Below are positions 32,893-42,387 of a stretch of 64,000 nucleotides of DNA, piece after piece. Under the pieces are notes generated by a model, which saw nothing but the letters and a program-made list of their open reading frames with translations, did not search any database and was not told where the DNA came from. The stretch is from Eubacterium sp. MSJ-21. GTDB taxonomy: Bacteria; Bacillota; Clostridia; Lachnospirales; Lachnospiraceae. Position 1 is the first letter of the stretch, and the number at the start of each line of letters is the position of its first letter. Position numbers and translations under genes: made by a program. The stretch lies in contig NZ_JAHLPZ010000007.1 in the NCBI RefSeq assembly GCF_018918185.1, positions 1-64,000 of the forward strand, in the 5' to 3' direction.

Positions 32893-33783
32893 ATGGACCG
32901 ATTCAAAGAATTTCTACGGACAAAAGGACTTTATATCGCGATTGGTACAGGTGTCTTGGCGTTCGTTGGTCTAATGGTTATTTACAATTACAATACTTAC
33001 AAAAGCGAGTTTGGAGTGGACAAACCGGCAGTTGACCTGAATACCCCGGAGATTACGGAGACGACGGAGCAGGTTGCAGAGACAAAGGTGGAACCACCGG
33101 AGACTGCAGAAGCAAATTCGGGGGATGCAGTAGCAGGAAATACCGATGCACAGCTGACAGATTCTGGGAATGCAGAAGAAAGCAACAACCAAGCCACAGA
33201 AGCTGGAAGCGCACAATCTGAAGAAAAACAAAATGCAGGGGATAGTGATGTACAGAATACAGATGCTGAAAATAGTTCAGAACAGGCAGAGAGCAGTAAT
33301 ACGGAGATGGCAGAGACAAGCAGCGATGGTGTTATCGTGAATGAGGATGGCATTGTTGTTGCAAATGCTTACAACGAAGGAGGCACGCTGGTGTGGCCGG
33401 TGGAAGGAAAAGTAATTCTGCCATACAGCATGGATACTACTGTGTATTTTAAGACGCTTCGTTCCTATCGTTGCAATCCGGGAATCCTGATTGCTGCGGA
33501 AGAAGGTGAAAACGTATTATCTGCATATGAGGGCGTTGTGGAGTCTGTCAGTGAGGATAAGGAGCATGGAACCACAGTTACTGTAATTATGGGAAATGGC
33601 TTTAAAGCCGTGTATGGACAGTTGATGAATGTAACAGTTGCAGAAGGAGATACGATTACAACCGCGCAGAATATTGGCGAGGTCGCGCCACCAAGCAGTT
33701 ATTATACAGAAGAAGGTACACATGTGTTTTTCGAGTTAATGAAAAATGGTGTGCCAATCAATCCGATGATTCTGATGCAGTAG
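32893..33783 (+). CDS. SpoIIQ-like protein with degenerate M23 (LytM) domain
   Basis: 296 residues; AAAAGGAGG precedes the ATG. A short cytoplasmic N-terminus (MDRFKEFLRTKG), one membrane segment (LYIAIGTGVLAFVGLMVIY), a long Glu/Thr/Ser-rich linker (about 45-150) and a C-terminal LytM fold (LVWPVEGKVILPYSM to INPMILMQ) match SpoIIQ. The metal-binding residues are lost: the HxGxD stretch reads NPGILI, the second His site reads YGQL, and HxH reads HVF. SpoIIQ bridges forespore and mother-cell membranes in sporulation. Confidence 0.78.
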   Translation: MDRFKEFLRTKGLYIAIGTGVLAFVGLMVIYNYNTYKSEFGVDKPAVDLNTPEITETTEQVAETKVEPPETAEANSGDAVAGNTDAQLTDSGNAEESNNQATEAGSAQSEEKQNAGDSDVQNTDAENSSEQAESSNTEMAETSSDGVIVNEDGIVVANAYNEGGTLVWPVEGKVILPYSMDTTVYFKTLRSYRCNPGILIAAEEGENVLSAYEGVVESVSEDKEHGTTVTVIMGNGFKAVYGQLMNVTVAEGDTITTAQNIGEVAPPSSYYTEEGTHVFFELMKNGVPINPMILMQ

Positions 33784-33827
33784 AATATATTGCAGGATAG
33801 AAAAATACAAATAAAATACAAAATAAG

Positions 33828-33875
33828 AACCCCAATCATAAGCGCATTTGAAGCGTATATGGTTGGGGTTTTAAT
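33828..33875. terminator. bidirectional terminator
   Basis: AACCCCAATCATA pairs with TATATGGTTGGGGTT around AGCGCATTTGAAGCG. T-rich sequence follows on the plus strand and A-rich sequence precedes it, so it can serve both the SpoIIQ-like gene and the minus-strand Fur-family gene. Confidence 0.8.
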
Positions 33876-34267
33876 TATAGTTTATCCTCTATACAGTCTT
33901 CGCATAAGCCTGTAAATAATACGGATACGCTATCCACGCGACATGGTGAGATTTCTGAAGCCTGTGAAATCAGGTTATCTTCAAAATTCATTGGAATATC
34001 GCGGACAGCGCCACAACTTGTACATAAAAGATGTGCGTGTGGATCTGTGCACGCGTCGTAGTGATCGGTCTTACCATCTACATGCAGACGCAGAATCCGG
34101 CCGGACGCTGCCATCTGATTCAGGTTCCGGTAGACGGTGCCAAGGCTGATGGTTGGGAGATCCTGACGCAAATAATGGTAGACAATATCCGCAGTTGGAT
34201 GGTCTGTTCTACCTGTCAAAAAATTGATGATTGCTTCTCGCTGATGACTATATTTGCTTGTTGTCAT
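33875..34267 (-). CDS. Fur/PerR family metalloregulator
   Basis: 130 residues with the family's N-terminal winged helix (HPTADIVYHYLR, ISLGTVYRNLNQM) and C-terminal dimer domain. The zinc-structural cysteines are present (LLCTSCGAV and LCEDCIEDKL). HVDGKTDHYDACTDPHAHL holds the sensing His/Asp cluster, read here as DHYD and PHAHL, and fits PerR or Fur. Which metal or peroxide it senses is not decided. A 7-1-7 box lies 35 bases upstream, suggesting autoregulation. Confidence 0.9.
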   Translation of the reverse strand: MTTSKYSHQREAIINFLTGRTDHPTADIVYHYLRQDLPTISLGTVYRNLNQMAASGRILRLHVDGKTDHYDACTDPHAHLLCTSCGAVRDIPMNFEDNLISQASEISPCRVDSVSVLFTGLCEDCIEDKL

Positions 34268-34302
34268 ACATACCTCCGTTCCACATCCTACTGTGCAAAT
34301 AG

Positions 34303-34317
34303 TAATAATTCTTATTA
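34303..34317 (-). promoter_or_regulatory. Fur/PerR-type 7-1-7 inverted repeat
   Basis: TAATAAT-T-CTTATTA is a 7-1-7 palindrome with six of seven positions paired, close to the TTATAATNATTATAA PerR box. It lies upstream of the Fur-family start at 34267 and probably mediates autoregulation. Confidence 0.55.
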
Positions 34318-34514
34318 TTTAGTATAGAGAAAAATGTATTTCCTGTCAACTGGTAAATAAAAAAATAAATACGGAAGAAAGAACAATTAAAGAAAGCAAA
34401 TTATAGATAATTTTTCAATTCTCCTATTGTATAGAAAAATATATAAAATCAAGGGAAGAATATGGTAAAAACATAGAAAATTACTAGCAGATGTAAGTAT
34501 TTGACGTTTTTCAA

Positions 34515-34543
34515 TTGACATAAAATTCCAACATTGTTATAGT
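34515..34543 (+). promoter_or_regulatory. promoter of the GGDEF-EAL gene
   Basis: TTGACA (34515-34520) and TATAGT (34538-34543) are 17 bases apart, a strong sigma-A site. The 34318-34514 stretch before it is AT-rich and holds nothing else I can name. Confidence 0.65.
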
Positions 34544-34596
34544 AAATTTGTATTGTTTACTAAATGAATATTTACCTATTAAAAGGAAGCGAATTT

Positions 34597-36276
34597 ATGA
34601 ATTTCGGGAAGATAGCCGAAGAATTAAATATGCAGGACGCAAAACAGGTCATTCATTCTATTTTAAATACTGGAGGAGAAGCCAGCATGGTGATTGACCG
34701 CTCGACTTTTGAAATCCTGTATGAGAATGATAAGGCGATTGCGTTGATGGGAAACCGGATCGGCATGATCTGCCATGAAGTGCTTTGCACGAAAGAAACA
34801 CCTTGTATGGATTGTCCAATGCATCATATTAAGACACAGGCACCGTTGGTGCGGGAACGTTATGAAGAATTACTCGATGGTGTAGCAACCTGGCGGTATA
34901 ATGATATCGCCTGGTTTGATGGTAGAGATGCAGTACTTGCAACATTGGTAGCACTCGGCGACAATGAGCAGACCGTGATGCACAATATGATGGAACAGGC
35001 GGTTAAGCTCATAAATCATACACCAGATGAGATAGATAAGCTGACAGGGATTTCCAATCGGATTCGGTTTTATGATCAGGTGCAGATGGCAATTCAGGAT
35101 CTGTATAAGAATTATGCCATTGTACTGTTAGATATTGAACGATTTAAGAACATCAATGATATTCATGGAATCGCAGAGGGTGATCAGGTATTGCGATATG
35201 TTGCACGTGTTCTGCAGGAGACCTACGGAAATCAGAACAATTACGCAAGATTGCATTCCGATATGTTTGTCTTCTATATGTGCTATGACAAGAAAGGTGA
35301 AATCATCAAAGAGATTGAGAAGCTTCGGAAGAAGATCAGCAATAATCCATTTAAGTATGATATCGTGACAAAATTCGGTATTTATCTGGTTGATGATCGA
35401 AGTATTCCGGTGAATCTGATGTGTGACCGTGCGATGATGGCAGAGCGGACTGTAAAGGGCAATATTATGAAGTTCTGCGCATTTTATGATGAGCATTACC
35501 GGGAAGAAATGTTGCGTGCCGGACAGATTGAGCAGGATATGGAGAGAGCACTGACGGAGCATCAGTACCAGATGTATCTGCAACCAAAATATCGGTTGAA
35601 GGATAATACCTTGTGTGGTGCAGAAGTTCTGTGCAGATGGCAGCATCCGGATAAGGGTCTGATTCCGCCGAATGATTTTATTCCATTGTTCGAGAAAAAT
35701 GGTTTCATCCTGAAGCTGGACGAATATATGTGGGAAGAGGCGTGTAAGAATATCCGTCGTTGGATGGATCAGGGCCATTCTGTTGTACCGATATCTGTCA
35801 ATATATCGAGATATCATATTCAGCACAATGATCTGGAGAAGGCGCTGATGGAGCTGATCCATAAATACGATCTGACACCGGATATGCTGAATCTGGAGAT
35901 TACAGAATCGTTGTTCCTGGACAAACCGGAGGAATTAAACCGCGTGCTTGATCGATTACAGAAGCTTGGATTCAAGCTGGAAGTGGATGATTTTGGATCC
36001 GGATTTTCATCTTTGAATCTGATCCGTAATATCTCGGTGGATACGATCAAGATTGACAAAGAGTTCCTCGATAGCGAGATTGCTACTGAGAAGGGTAAGA
36101 TTGTCGTAAATCACACGATTGGTATGGCAAAGGATCTGCATTTGCAGGTAATCGCAGAAGGTGTTGAGACAAAAGCACATGTGGATTTTTTGAAGGATTC
36201 GAATTGTGATATTGCGCAAGGCTTTTATTTTGCAAAGCCGATGCCGGTACCGGAGTTTGAACGGATTGCATTTTAA
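34597..36276 (+). CDS. c-di-GMP phosphodiesterase with degenerate GGDEF (PAS-like-GGDEF-EAL)
   Basis: 559 residues from the ATG at 34597 (AAAAGGAAG upstream). Residues about 20-150 resemble a sensory PAS with CTKETPCMDCPMHH cysteines. A GGDEF-fold domain (about 165-300) has LHSDMF in place of GGDEF, so it should not make c-di-GMP. The EAL domain (about 325-555) keeps GAEVL, SVNIS, LEITES, VDDFGSGF, TIKID and AEGVET, so phosphodiesterase activity is expected. It probably lowers c-di-GMP in response to a signal. It is not in an operon. Confidence 0.9.
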   Translation: MNFGKIAEELNMQDAKQVIHSILNTGGEASMVIDRSTFEILYENDKAIALMGNRIGMICHEVLCTKETPCMDCPMHHIKTQAPLVRERYEELLDGVATWRYNDIAWFDGRDAVLATLVALGDNEQTVMHNMMEQAVKLINHTPDEIDKLTGISNRIRFYDQVQMAIQDLYKNYAIVLLDIERFKNINDIHGIAEGDQVLRYVARVLQETYGNQNNYARLHSDMFVFYMCYDKKGEIIKEIEKLRKKISNNPFKYDIVTKFGIYLVDDRSIPVNLMCDRAMMAERTVKGNIMKFCAFYDEHYREEMLRAGQIEQDMERALTEHQYQMYLQPKYRLKDNTLCGAEVLCRWQHPDKGLIPPNDFIPLFEKNGFILKLDEYMWEEACKNIRRWMDQGHSVVPISVNISRYHIQHNDLEKALMELIHKYDLTPDMLNLEITESLFLDKPEELNRVLDRLQKLGFKLEVDDFGSGFSSLNLIRNISVDTIKIDKEFLDSEIATEKGKIVVNHTIGMAKDLHLQVIAEGVETKAHVDFLKDSNCDIAQGFYFAKPMPVPEFERIAF

Positions 36277-36305
36277 TATGGCTTTTTAAAAATACGAATA
36301 CTGGC

Positions 36306-36371
36306 TTGACATATGGTATAGGGCTGTTGTATAGTTTTTTGTGTAAAAACCACCTGGCTCAAGGGCAGGTG
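36306..36371 (+). promoter_or_regulatory. acpP: acpP promoter and leader hairpin
   Basis: TTGACA (36306-36311) and TATAGT (36330-36335) are 18 bases apart. A CACCTG...CAGGTG stem (36351-36371) lies at the 5' end of the mRNA. Confidence 0.6.
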
Positions 36372-36407
36372 TTGTTATAAAATGAAATGTAAAAGGAGAC
36401 TAATAAC

Positions 36408-36641
36408 ATGTTAGAAAAGTTAAAGGAAATTATTGCAGACCAGCTTAGCGTTGATGAGAGCGAAATCGAACTCTCTACATCTTTCAAGGATGATCTTGGA
36501 GCAGATTCATTGGATCTTTACGAGCTCGTTATGGCTTTGGAAGAAGAGTATGGTTGCGAGATTCCTGCAGATGACGTAGCTGCTATGGCAACTGTAGAGG
36601 ATGTTGTTAATTACCTTAAGAACAATGGTATCGAGGAGTAA
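36408..36641 (+). CDS. acpP: acyl carrier protein
   Basis: 77 acidic residues with GADSLDLYELVMALEEEYG in parts; Ser34 of DSLD takes the 4'-phosphopantetheine arm. It carries acyl chains in fatty-acid synthesis. AAAGGAG precedes the ATG. It is a single gene with its own promoter and terminator, away from other fab genes in this window. Confidence 0.96.
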   Translation: MLEKLKEIIADQLSVDESEIELSTSFKDDLGADSLDLYELVMALEEEYGCEIPADDVAAMATVEDVVNYLKNNGIEE

Positions 36642-36686
36642 TCCATCGAACCGATACAGGATTTCTGATAATTGAGGATCTACATA

Positions 36687-36882
36687 AAGAGGCACCGCTA
36701 TCTGGCAGTGCCTCTTTATGTGCAATAAACCGTCATGCAGAAATCGTGCTTGCACGAATTTCTATATGACGGTCAATGTTCATCGAGCCGTCAGGCGAGA
36801 TGTATTGCAATAAAATGTCATGCAGAAATCCACAGAATACAAAAGCAGCGGCTGCACATCGTGCAAGCCGCTGCTTTTTTTA
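36687..36882 (+). terminator. acpP terminator plus palindromes and second strong terminator
   Basis: AAAGAGGCAC pairs with GTGCCTCTTT (36687-36718) to end acpP. ACCGTCAT...ATGACGGT (36729-36772) is an interrupted palindrome, and its GTCATGCAGAAATC part recurs near 36818. AAGCAGCGGCT pairs with AGCCGCTGCTT (36843-36875) followed by T7. The last hairpin is almost symmetric and also closes the minus-strand phosphorylase. Confidence 0.8.
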
Positions 36883-36912
36883 TATCAAATTATCTTGTAG
36901 GTTACAGGTGAA

Positions 36913-39396
36913 TTAACCAAGAACAACCTCAACCTTGTGAGCCTTGCCATCACCGGCAACAGGGATTACATTTCCATCGACAACCTTGCCATCTACAGTC
37001 ATGCTCTTAACACCCTTACATACGTGATCTGGGTTCTTAACCTCAATCTCATATGTGTCGCCACGGAACTGACGGGTTGCCTTCATGCCATCCCATGCAG
37101 ATGGGATAGAAGGATCTACTTTCAAACCATCGAAGTCAGGCTGTACACCAAGGATGTACTGGGAGATAGCTACCATGTTCCAGGCAGCTGTACCTGTCAG
37201 CCATGAGTTCTTACCCTGACCGAAGTTCTTGCCTGTCTGACCGATATCAGAACCGGCATCCTTACCACCGATCATCTGTCCATATACATATGGCTCTGTC
37301 TTGTGGATATCAGATGTCTCTTCTGTGAATGCAGGAGCAATCTCTGAGTAGTACTTAAATGCCTGATCACCCTGACCAGCGTAAGCTGCAGCACAGATGA
37401 TCCATGCATTGTTATGAGTGAAGATACCAGCGTTCTCCTTGTATCCACCCGGATATGTAGAGATCTCACCATACTGGATGTAGTACTTTGTATAAGCCGG
37501 GTTGTTCAGAACCAGACCATGCTTTGTGTTCAGTCTCTCATCGATAGCTGCAAGCGTCTTCATATCACAGCCCTGATCCTTACCAATCTCGGACATAATT
37601 GCGAAGCCCTGTGGTTCGATGAATATCTTACCTTCTTCACATTCCTTAGAACCCATCTTCTCGCCGTTTGCATCATAAGCACGAAGGAACCAGTCACCAT
37701 CCCAAGCGGACTCCATAACATTTGCCTTCATCTTATCGATCTCAGCCTGAGCAGCTGCAGCTTCGTCATCCTTGCCGAGGTGCTTCAAGATAGATACATA
37801 GTTCGGACCTGCATAAGTGAAAAGTGTAGCAACCATAACAGACTCAGCCACCTTAGAGTAGCCACCCTCAGCAGCAAACTTAGGGTTTGTATATGTCTGG
37901 AAGCTCTCACCCGGTGTGTCAGAGTAGCATGACAGGTTGATACAGTCATTCCAGTCTGCACGCATTGCAAGTGGAAGTCCGTGAGGTCCAAGGTTATTTA
38001 CGATCTTGTAGAAGGAAACCTTCAAGTGATCAAGCATTGGCTTTGCCTTAGACTCGTCGTTATCATAAGGAACCATCTCATCAAGGATACCCCAGTCGCC
38101 TGTCTCCTTGATGTAAGCGGAAACAGAAAGGATCATCCACAATGGGTCATCGGAGAAGTCACCACCGATATCGGAGTTACCCTTCTTAGTCAGTGGCTGA
38201 TACTGATGGTAGCAGCCGCCGTCCTCAAGCTGAGTAGAAGCGATATCAATAATTCTCTCTCTTGCACGATCCGGAATCTGGTGAACGAAACCAAGGATAT
38301 CCTGGTTTGAATCACGGAATCCCATACCACGACCGATACCTGATTCGAAATAGGAAGCAGAACGTGAAAGGTTGAATGTAACCATACACTGATACTGGTT
38401 CCAGATATTAACCATACGGTTAACCTTGTCATCCGGTGTATCAACATTTAAGATGCCAAGGAGATTATCCCATGTGCGTTTAAGCTCTGCAAGACCGGCA
38501 GCAACCTTCTCAGGTGTGTTGTACTTGTCGATCATAGCAAGCGCTTTTACCTTATTAATTGTCTTACCATCTGCTTCGAACTTCTCTTCGACTGGCATCT
38601 CTACATAACCAAGGATGAAGATGAGTGTCTTAGACTCGCCCGGAGCAAGTGTGATCTTCTTGTAGTGAGAAGCAATTGGTGACCAGCCATCTGCAAATGA
38701 GTTATTTGCTACACCAGCTTCAACTGCCTGTGGATTATGGAAACCGTTGTACAAACCGATGAATGCATCACGATCTGTATCGTAACCATCAATGGTATCA
38801 TTTACAGAATAAAATGCGTAATGATCGCGTCTGTCTCTGTACTCAGTCTTGTGGTAGATAGTAGAATCCTTTACCTCTACACGACCGGTACTGAAGTTTC
38901 TCTGGAAGTTTGTGCAGTCGTCCTGTGCATCCCACAGACACCACTCAGCAAATGAGAAGAATGCGAATGTCTTCTCTGCGTTGCTTTCATTTGTCAGAAC
39001 TACCTGCTGTACTTCACCATCGTAATTCTGTGGTACGAAGAAAGTTACTTCTGCCTTCAGGTCGTTCTTCTTACCAGAGATGATTGTGTAACCCATACCG
39101 TGACGGCATTCGTAAGCATCCAGCTCTGTCTTTACCGGAGACCAGCCCGGATTCCAGATGGTGCCATTCTCATTGATATAGAAGTAACGGCCACCCATAT
39201 CGATTGGAACATTGTTATAACGATAACGTGTGATTCTTCTAAGACGAGCGTCTTTGTAGAAGGAATATCCTCCTGCTGTGTTGGAAATCAAGGAGAAGAA
39301 TCCCTGTGTGCCTAAGTAGTTGATCCATGGATATGGAGTTCTAGGCGTTGTAATGACGTATTCGCGATTTGCGTCATCAAAGTAACCAAATTTCAT
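36913..39396 (-). CDS. GH94 cellobiose phosphorylase
   Basis: 827 residues from the ATG at 39396 (AAGGAAGG upstream). [35 protein letters not shown] and [13 protein letters not shown] are typical; the Asp in RADWND is the general acid. It converts cellobiose and phosphate to glucose-1-P and glucose in the cytoplasm. Cellodextrin specificity cannot be excluded, but length and N-terminus favour cellobiose. It is the only clear plant-fibre gene in the window and sits next to an XRE regulator that faces the same way. Confidence 0.93.
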   Translation of the reverse strand: MKFGYFDDANREYVITTPRTPYPWINYLGTQGFFSLISNTAGGYSFYKDARLRRITRYRYNNVPIDMGGRYFYINENGTIWNPGWSPVKTELDAYECRHGMGYTIISGKKNDLKAEVTFFVPQNYDGEVQQVVLTNESNAEKTFAFFSFAEWCLWDAQDDCTNFQRNFSTGRVEVKDSTIYHKTEYRDRRDHYAFYSVNDTIDGYDTDRDAFIGLYNGFHNPQAVEAGVANNSFADGWSPIASHYKKITLAPGESKTLIFILGYVEMPVEEKFEADGKTINKVKALAMIDKYNTPEKVAAGLAELKRTWDNLLGILNVDTPDDKVNRMVNIWNQYQCMVTFNLSRSASYFESGIGRGMGFRDSNQDILGFVHQIPDRARERIIDIASTQLEDGGCYHQYQPLTKKGNSDIGGDFSDDPLWMILSVSAYIKETGDWGILDEMVPYDNDESKAKPMLDHLKVSFYKIVNNLGPHGLPLAMRADWNDCINLSCYSDTPGESFQTYTNPKFAAEGGYSKVAESVMVATLFTYAGPNYVSILKHLGKDDEAAAAQAEIDKMKANVMESAWDGDWFLRAYDANGEKMGSKECEEGKIFIEPQGFAIMSEIGKDQGCDMKTLAAIDERLNTKHGLVLNNPAYTKYYIQYGEISTYPGGYKENAGIFTHNNAWIICAAAYAGQGDQAFKYYSEIAPAFTEETSDIHKTEPYVYGQMIGGKDAGSDIGQTGKNFGQGKNSWLTGTAAWNMVAISQYILGVQPDFDGLKVDPSIPSAWDGMKATRQFRGDTYEIEVKNPDHVCKGVKSMTVDGKVVDGNVIPVAGDGKAHKVEVVLG

Positions 39397-39430
39397 GTAA
39401 TATACCTTCCTTTCATAAAACACTGCTCCC

Positions 39431-39486
39431 ATTATATAATAAAAATGCCCAAAGTACAACCAAAAATCTTTGTTTGTGACAACAAA
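39431..39486 (-). promoter_or_regulatory. cellobiose phosphorylase promoter
   Basis: On the minus strand TTGTAC (39459-39454) and TATAAT (39436-39431) are 17 bases apart. TTTGTT...AACAAA (39469-39486) lies just upstream and may be an operator. Confidence 0.5.
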
Positions 39487-39522
39487 TTATACAAAAAAGG
39501 ATGCGTATTTTATAAGGAAAGA

Positions 39523-39891
39523 TTATTTCTTTAAAAGGGATGCATAAGTTAAAAGATGCAGCATATTTACCTGATTATAGTAGGGTTCTCTTGAGATTAA
39601 TTCATATGCCTGAAGGGGAATACTATCATCATTTTTCATAATATAATCAGAGGTGCAGTCATCCGTTAACGCATATTCATCCAGTTTTTCGACAAGCACA
39701 GCGATAGGAAGATGCATGGCTTTACATATTTTGAGAAGCGATTCTATCGTTGGATTTTTTTCTCCGCGTTCCATCTGACCAATATAGGTAGGATGAAGAC
39801 CGGACAACTCTGCTAATTTCTCCTGGCTCATATGATTTTTTTTCCGATACATTCGAATTCTCTGTCCTAAAATCTCAGAACTATTAGTCAA
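39523..39891 (-). CDS. XRE-family HTH regulator
   Basis: 122 residues if a TTG at 39891 is used, which has GAGGTGG six bases before it; ATG at 39906 is the alternative. The helix-turn-helix SQEKLAELSGLHPTYIGQMERGEKNPTIESLLKICKAM, seen in parts SQEKLAELSGLH and IGQMERGEKNP, is of the SinR/PlcR type. The C-terminal about 50 residues are unassigned. It is divergent from the polysaccharide locus, and two palindromes (39999 and 40059) lie between, so it may control that locus. Confidence 0.82.
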   Translation of the reverse strand: MTNSSEILGQRIRMYRKKNHMSQEKLAELSGLHPTYIGQMERGEKNPTIESLLKICKAMHLPIAVLVEKLDEYALTDDCTSDYIMKNDDSIPLQAYELISREPYYNQVNMLHLLTYASLLKK

Positions 39892-39998
39892 AACTATCCA
39901 CCTCATAATACGTAAAATAATAATAGCAATCATAATAATGTAATTTTCGACAAGAATGATACCAATTATGCATTACCGGTTGTAAAATATTAAATTCT

Positions 39999-40068
39999 AT
40001 ACTATAGTATCTAATTGGCAAAGTGAACAGACTATTGACTACAAAAAGAGGAAAAAGTATACTATAGT
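39999..40068 (+). promoter_or_regulatory. EPS-locus promoter with twin ATACTATAGT palindromes
   Basis: TTGACT (40035-40040) and TATACT (40058-40063), 17 bases apart, form the likely promoter of the polysaccharide operon. The perfect palindrome ATACTATAGTAT (39999-40010) lies upstream, and its core ATACTATAGT recurs at 40059-40068, overlapping the -10. This is the layout of a repressor operator. The divergent XRE regulator is the obvious candidate. Confidence 0.55.
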
Positions 40069-40100
40069 CAGTTTTTGCGCAAGGGTTATACAGCACGGAA

Positions 40101-40853
40101 ATGGAATTCAGAAAGAAGGAGACGGGGATTTCTTTGGAATATATCGATATTCATAACCACACACTGTTCGGAGTGGATGATGGTCCGGATCACATACAGG
40201 AATCAATTGACATGCTTAAGATGGCTGATTTGCAGGGAATTCGAAAGATAATCCTTACACCGCATTACCGCTATGGAATGTTCCGTTACAATTCTGTCGA
40301 GATTGAACAGAACTTTATGGAATTAAAAAGACAGGCAGAGACTGAACATATAGCAACGGAGCTGTATCTGGGGTGCGAATATCATGTAGACAGCGAGATA
40401 TTGGAACATATACAGAGCGGACGGGTACATACGCTGGCAGACACAGAATACGTATTGACGGAGTATAGCCACAGCACTCCTTACTCAGATATTAAAAAGT
40501 TTACACATGAATTGATATCAGCGGGATTCCAACCGGTAATTGCGCATATTGAAAGATATGCCTGCATCGCACAAAAACCACAGCTGGTCGGAGATCTTTC
40601 CGAGATGGGTGCTCTGATCCAGATTAATGCAGACAGTACATTAGGGATCGACGGCAGATATCTTGAGAAAGTATGTAAAAAACTGTTGAAATTACGACTT
40701 CCGGATATTATTTCCAGTGATGCGCATGGCATAAAAGAACGGAAAAATCATATGGATAGATGTTATCAGCATGTATGCAAAAAATATGGGGCTGAATACG
40801 CAATGGAACTGTTCCATACGAATCCGGGATTAATAACAGATATTGGGAGATAA
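40101..40853 (+). CDS. CpsB/YwqE-type PHP tyrosine-protein phosphatase
   Basis: 250 residues; a TTG at 40134 with AAGGAGA upstream would remove 11 residues and is possible. The PHP metal site IDIHNHTLFGVDDGPDH, ILTPHYR, GCEYHVD, IAHIERY and SSDAHG are all present. These Mn-dependent phosphatases dephosphorylate the BY-kinase of capsule/EPS loci. The kinase and its activator follow directly, so it is the first gene of the operon. Confidence 0.93.
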   Translation: MEFRKKETGISLEYIDIHNHTLFGVDDGPDHIQESIDMLKMADLQGIRKIILTPHYRYGMFRYNSVEIEQNFMELKRQAETEHIATELYLGCEYHVDSEILEHIQSGRVHTLADTEYVLTEYSHSTPYSDIKKFTHELISAGFQPVIAHIERYACIAQKPQLVGDLSEMGALIQINADSTLGIDGRYLEKVCKKLLKLRLPDIISSDAHGIKERKNHMDRCYQHVCKKYGAEYAMELFHTNPGLITDIGR

Positions 40854-40859
40854 CAGAGA

Positions 40860-41597
40860 ATGCAGGAAAAAACACAAGAAGAAAATGAAATTGATTTGTT
40901 AGAGCTTTTTTATGTAGTGATCAGTAAATGGAAGATGATTGTATTATCGGTGGTATTGATGGCAGCATGTGGATTTATCATCAGTGCATTTCTGCTTACA
41001 CCGCAGTATGAATCAACCTCTGTTTTATATGTACTTTCAAAAAGTACATCCATTACAAGTCTGGCAGATATCCAGATGGGATCCAGCCTGACAAATGATT
41101 ATGTCGAGGTTGTGACCAGCCGTCCGATTATCGAGCAGGTAATCCAGAATCTCGGACTCAAGGAAGAAACTTATGAAAGTATTAAGGAAAAGGTGTCCAT
41201 AGACAACCCCGCAAATACACGATTGCTGAAGATAACAGTGCGGGATCCGAATGCCGGGATGGCAAAGGTGATTGCGGATGAGCTCGCAGATGTATCAAAA
41301 TCATTTATTTCGATCAAGATGGATCAGGCAGCACCAACCGTCACACAATACGGATATGATGATGGAGAACCTGTAACTCCGAACATTGTCAAGAACACAG
41401 TACTCGGAGGACTTATAGGTATGGTATTGGCGATGGGAGTTGTGATTGTATCGTACCTTTTGAATGACACGATCATGACCGGTGAGGATATAGAAAAGAA
41501 GCTTGGTATGACAGTTCTGGCAAGTATTCCGATGGACGAGGCGGAATATGACGGAAAAGACAAAAAGACAAAAAAAATTAAAAAAACGAAGGAGTAG
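40860..41597 (+). CDS. Wzz/CapA-like polysaccharide co-polymerase, kinase activator
   Basis: 245 residues. Two membrane segments (about 25-45 and 175-195) flank an extracellular loop with STSITSLADIQMGSSLTNDYVEV, read as SLADIQMGSSLTNDY, the Wzz signature. The short cytoplasmic C-terminus would contact the BY-kinase encoded 13 bases downstream. Such proteins set chain length and activate the kinase. The ATG overlaps the end region of the phosphatase gene closely. Confidence 0.92.
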   Translation: MQEKTQEENEIDLLELFYVVISKWKMIVLSVVLMAACGFIISAFLLTPQYESTSVLYVLSKSTSITSLADIQMGSSLTNDYVEVVTSRPIIEQVIQNLGLKEETYESIKEKVSIDNPANTRLLKITVRDPNAGMAKVIADELADVSKSFISIKMDQAAPTVTQYGYDDGEPVTPNIVKNTVLGGLIGMVLAMGVVIVSYLLNDTIMTGEDIEKKLGMTVLASIPMDEAEYDGKDKKTKKIKKTKE

Positions 41598-41609
41598 GAG
41601 GGAAAAATC

Positions 41610-42335
41610 GTGAAGACAATTGTATTAAGAAATCTATCAAAATTCAGTTATGCGATGAAAGAGTCCCTGCGTACACTTCGAACCAATATTCAGTTTTGCG
41701 GAGACGATGTCAAGGTAATTATGTTTACGAGCTCAGTTCCCAACGAAGGTAAAAGTACGGTGACGGTAAACCTTGCACGTTCTTTGTCTGAATCGGGAAA
41801 GAGTGTTCTGGTAATTGATACCGATATGAGAAAATCTGTACTGATGGGAAGACTGAAGGCAAAAGCAAATGAGGATAAACAGGTAAGCGGTCTGTCCCAT
41901 TATCTTTCGGGGCAGAAAGGACTTCCGGAGATTGTATATCTGACCCAGATGCCAAAATTCTGTATGGTGTTCGCGGGACCGACTGTACCAAACCCGACAG
42001 AGATACTCGACAAGAAATATTTTGAAGATCTGATCGCATTTGGAAGGAAAAATTTTGATTATGTGCTGATTGACTGTGCACCAATCGGCGCTGCAATTGA
42101 TGCAGCGGTGGTGGCGAAGCATTGTGACGGAGCGGTGCTTGTAATGGCACAGGGATCTTCTGATCGTAGAATGGTATTAGATGCAAAAAAACAGTTAGAG
42201 GTTGCAGGAATCAAAATCCTTGGTGCGGTCTTGAATAAAGTCAGGGCAGAAAAAGGCTATTATGGCAGATACTATGGCAGTCATTATGGAAAATACTATG
42301 GAAAGTATTATGGAAACCAGTATGGGGAACAGTAA
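41610..42335 (+). CDS. CpsD/YwqD-type bacterial tyrosine kinase
   Basis: 241 residues; GTG start with TAGGAGGG. Walker A VPNEGKST (about 45-52), Walker A' VLVIDTDMRKS and Walker B VLIDCAPIGA are those of BY-kinases. The C-terminus is a tyrosine cluster (YYGRYYGSHYGKYYGKYYG in part, nine or more Tyr), the autophosphorylation tail. Together with the phosphatase and the Wzz-like protein it regulates polysaccharide assembly. Confidence 0.95.
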   Translation: MKTIVLRNLSKFSYAMKESLRTLRTNIQFCGDDVKVIMFTSSVPNEGKSTVTVNLARSLSESGKSVLVIDTDMRKSVLMGRLKAKANEDKQVSGLSHYLSGQKGLPEIVYLTQMPKFCMVFAGPTVPNPTEILDKKYFEDLIAFGRKNFDYVLIDCAPIGAAIDAAVVAKHCDGAVLVMAQGSSDRRMVLDAKKQLEVAGIKILGAVLNKVRAEKGYYGRYYGSHYGKYYGKYYGNQYGEQ

Positions 42336-42387
42336 AAAGACTGCCGGCCGATGGAGAAAACGTGATTGAAGATATGAGGGATGATAT

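Noticed and set aside
37414-37932. 172-codon plus-strand ORF inside cellobiose phosphorylase
   Set aside because: It is an antisense frame of a conserved GH94 gene without start signals.
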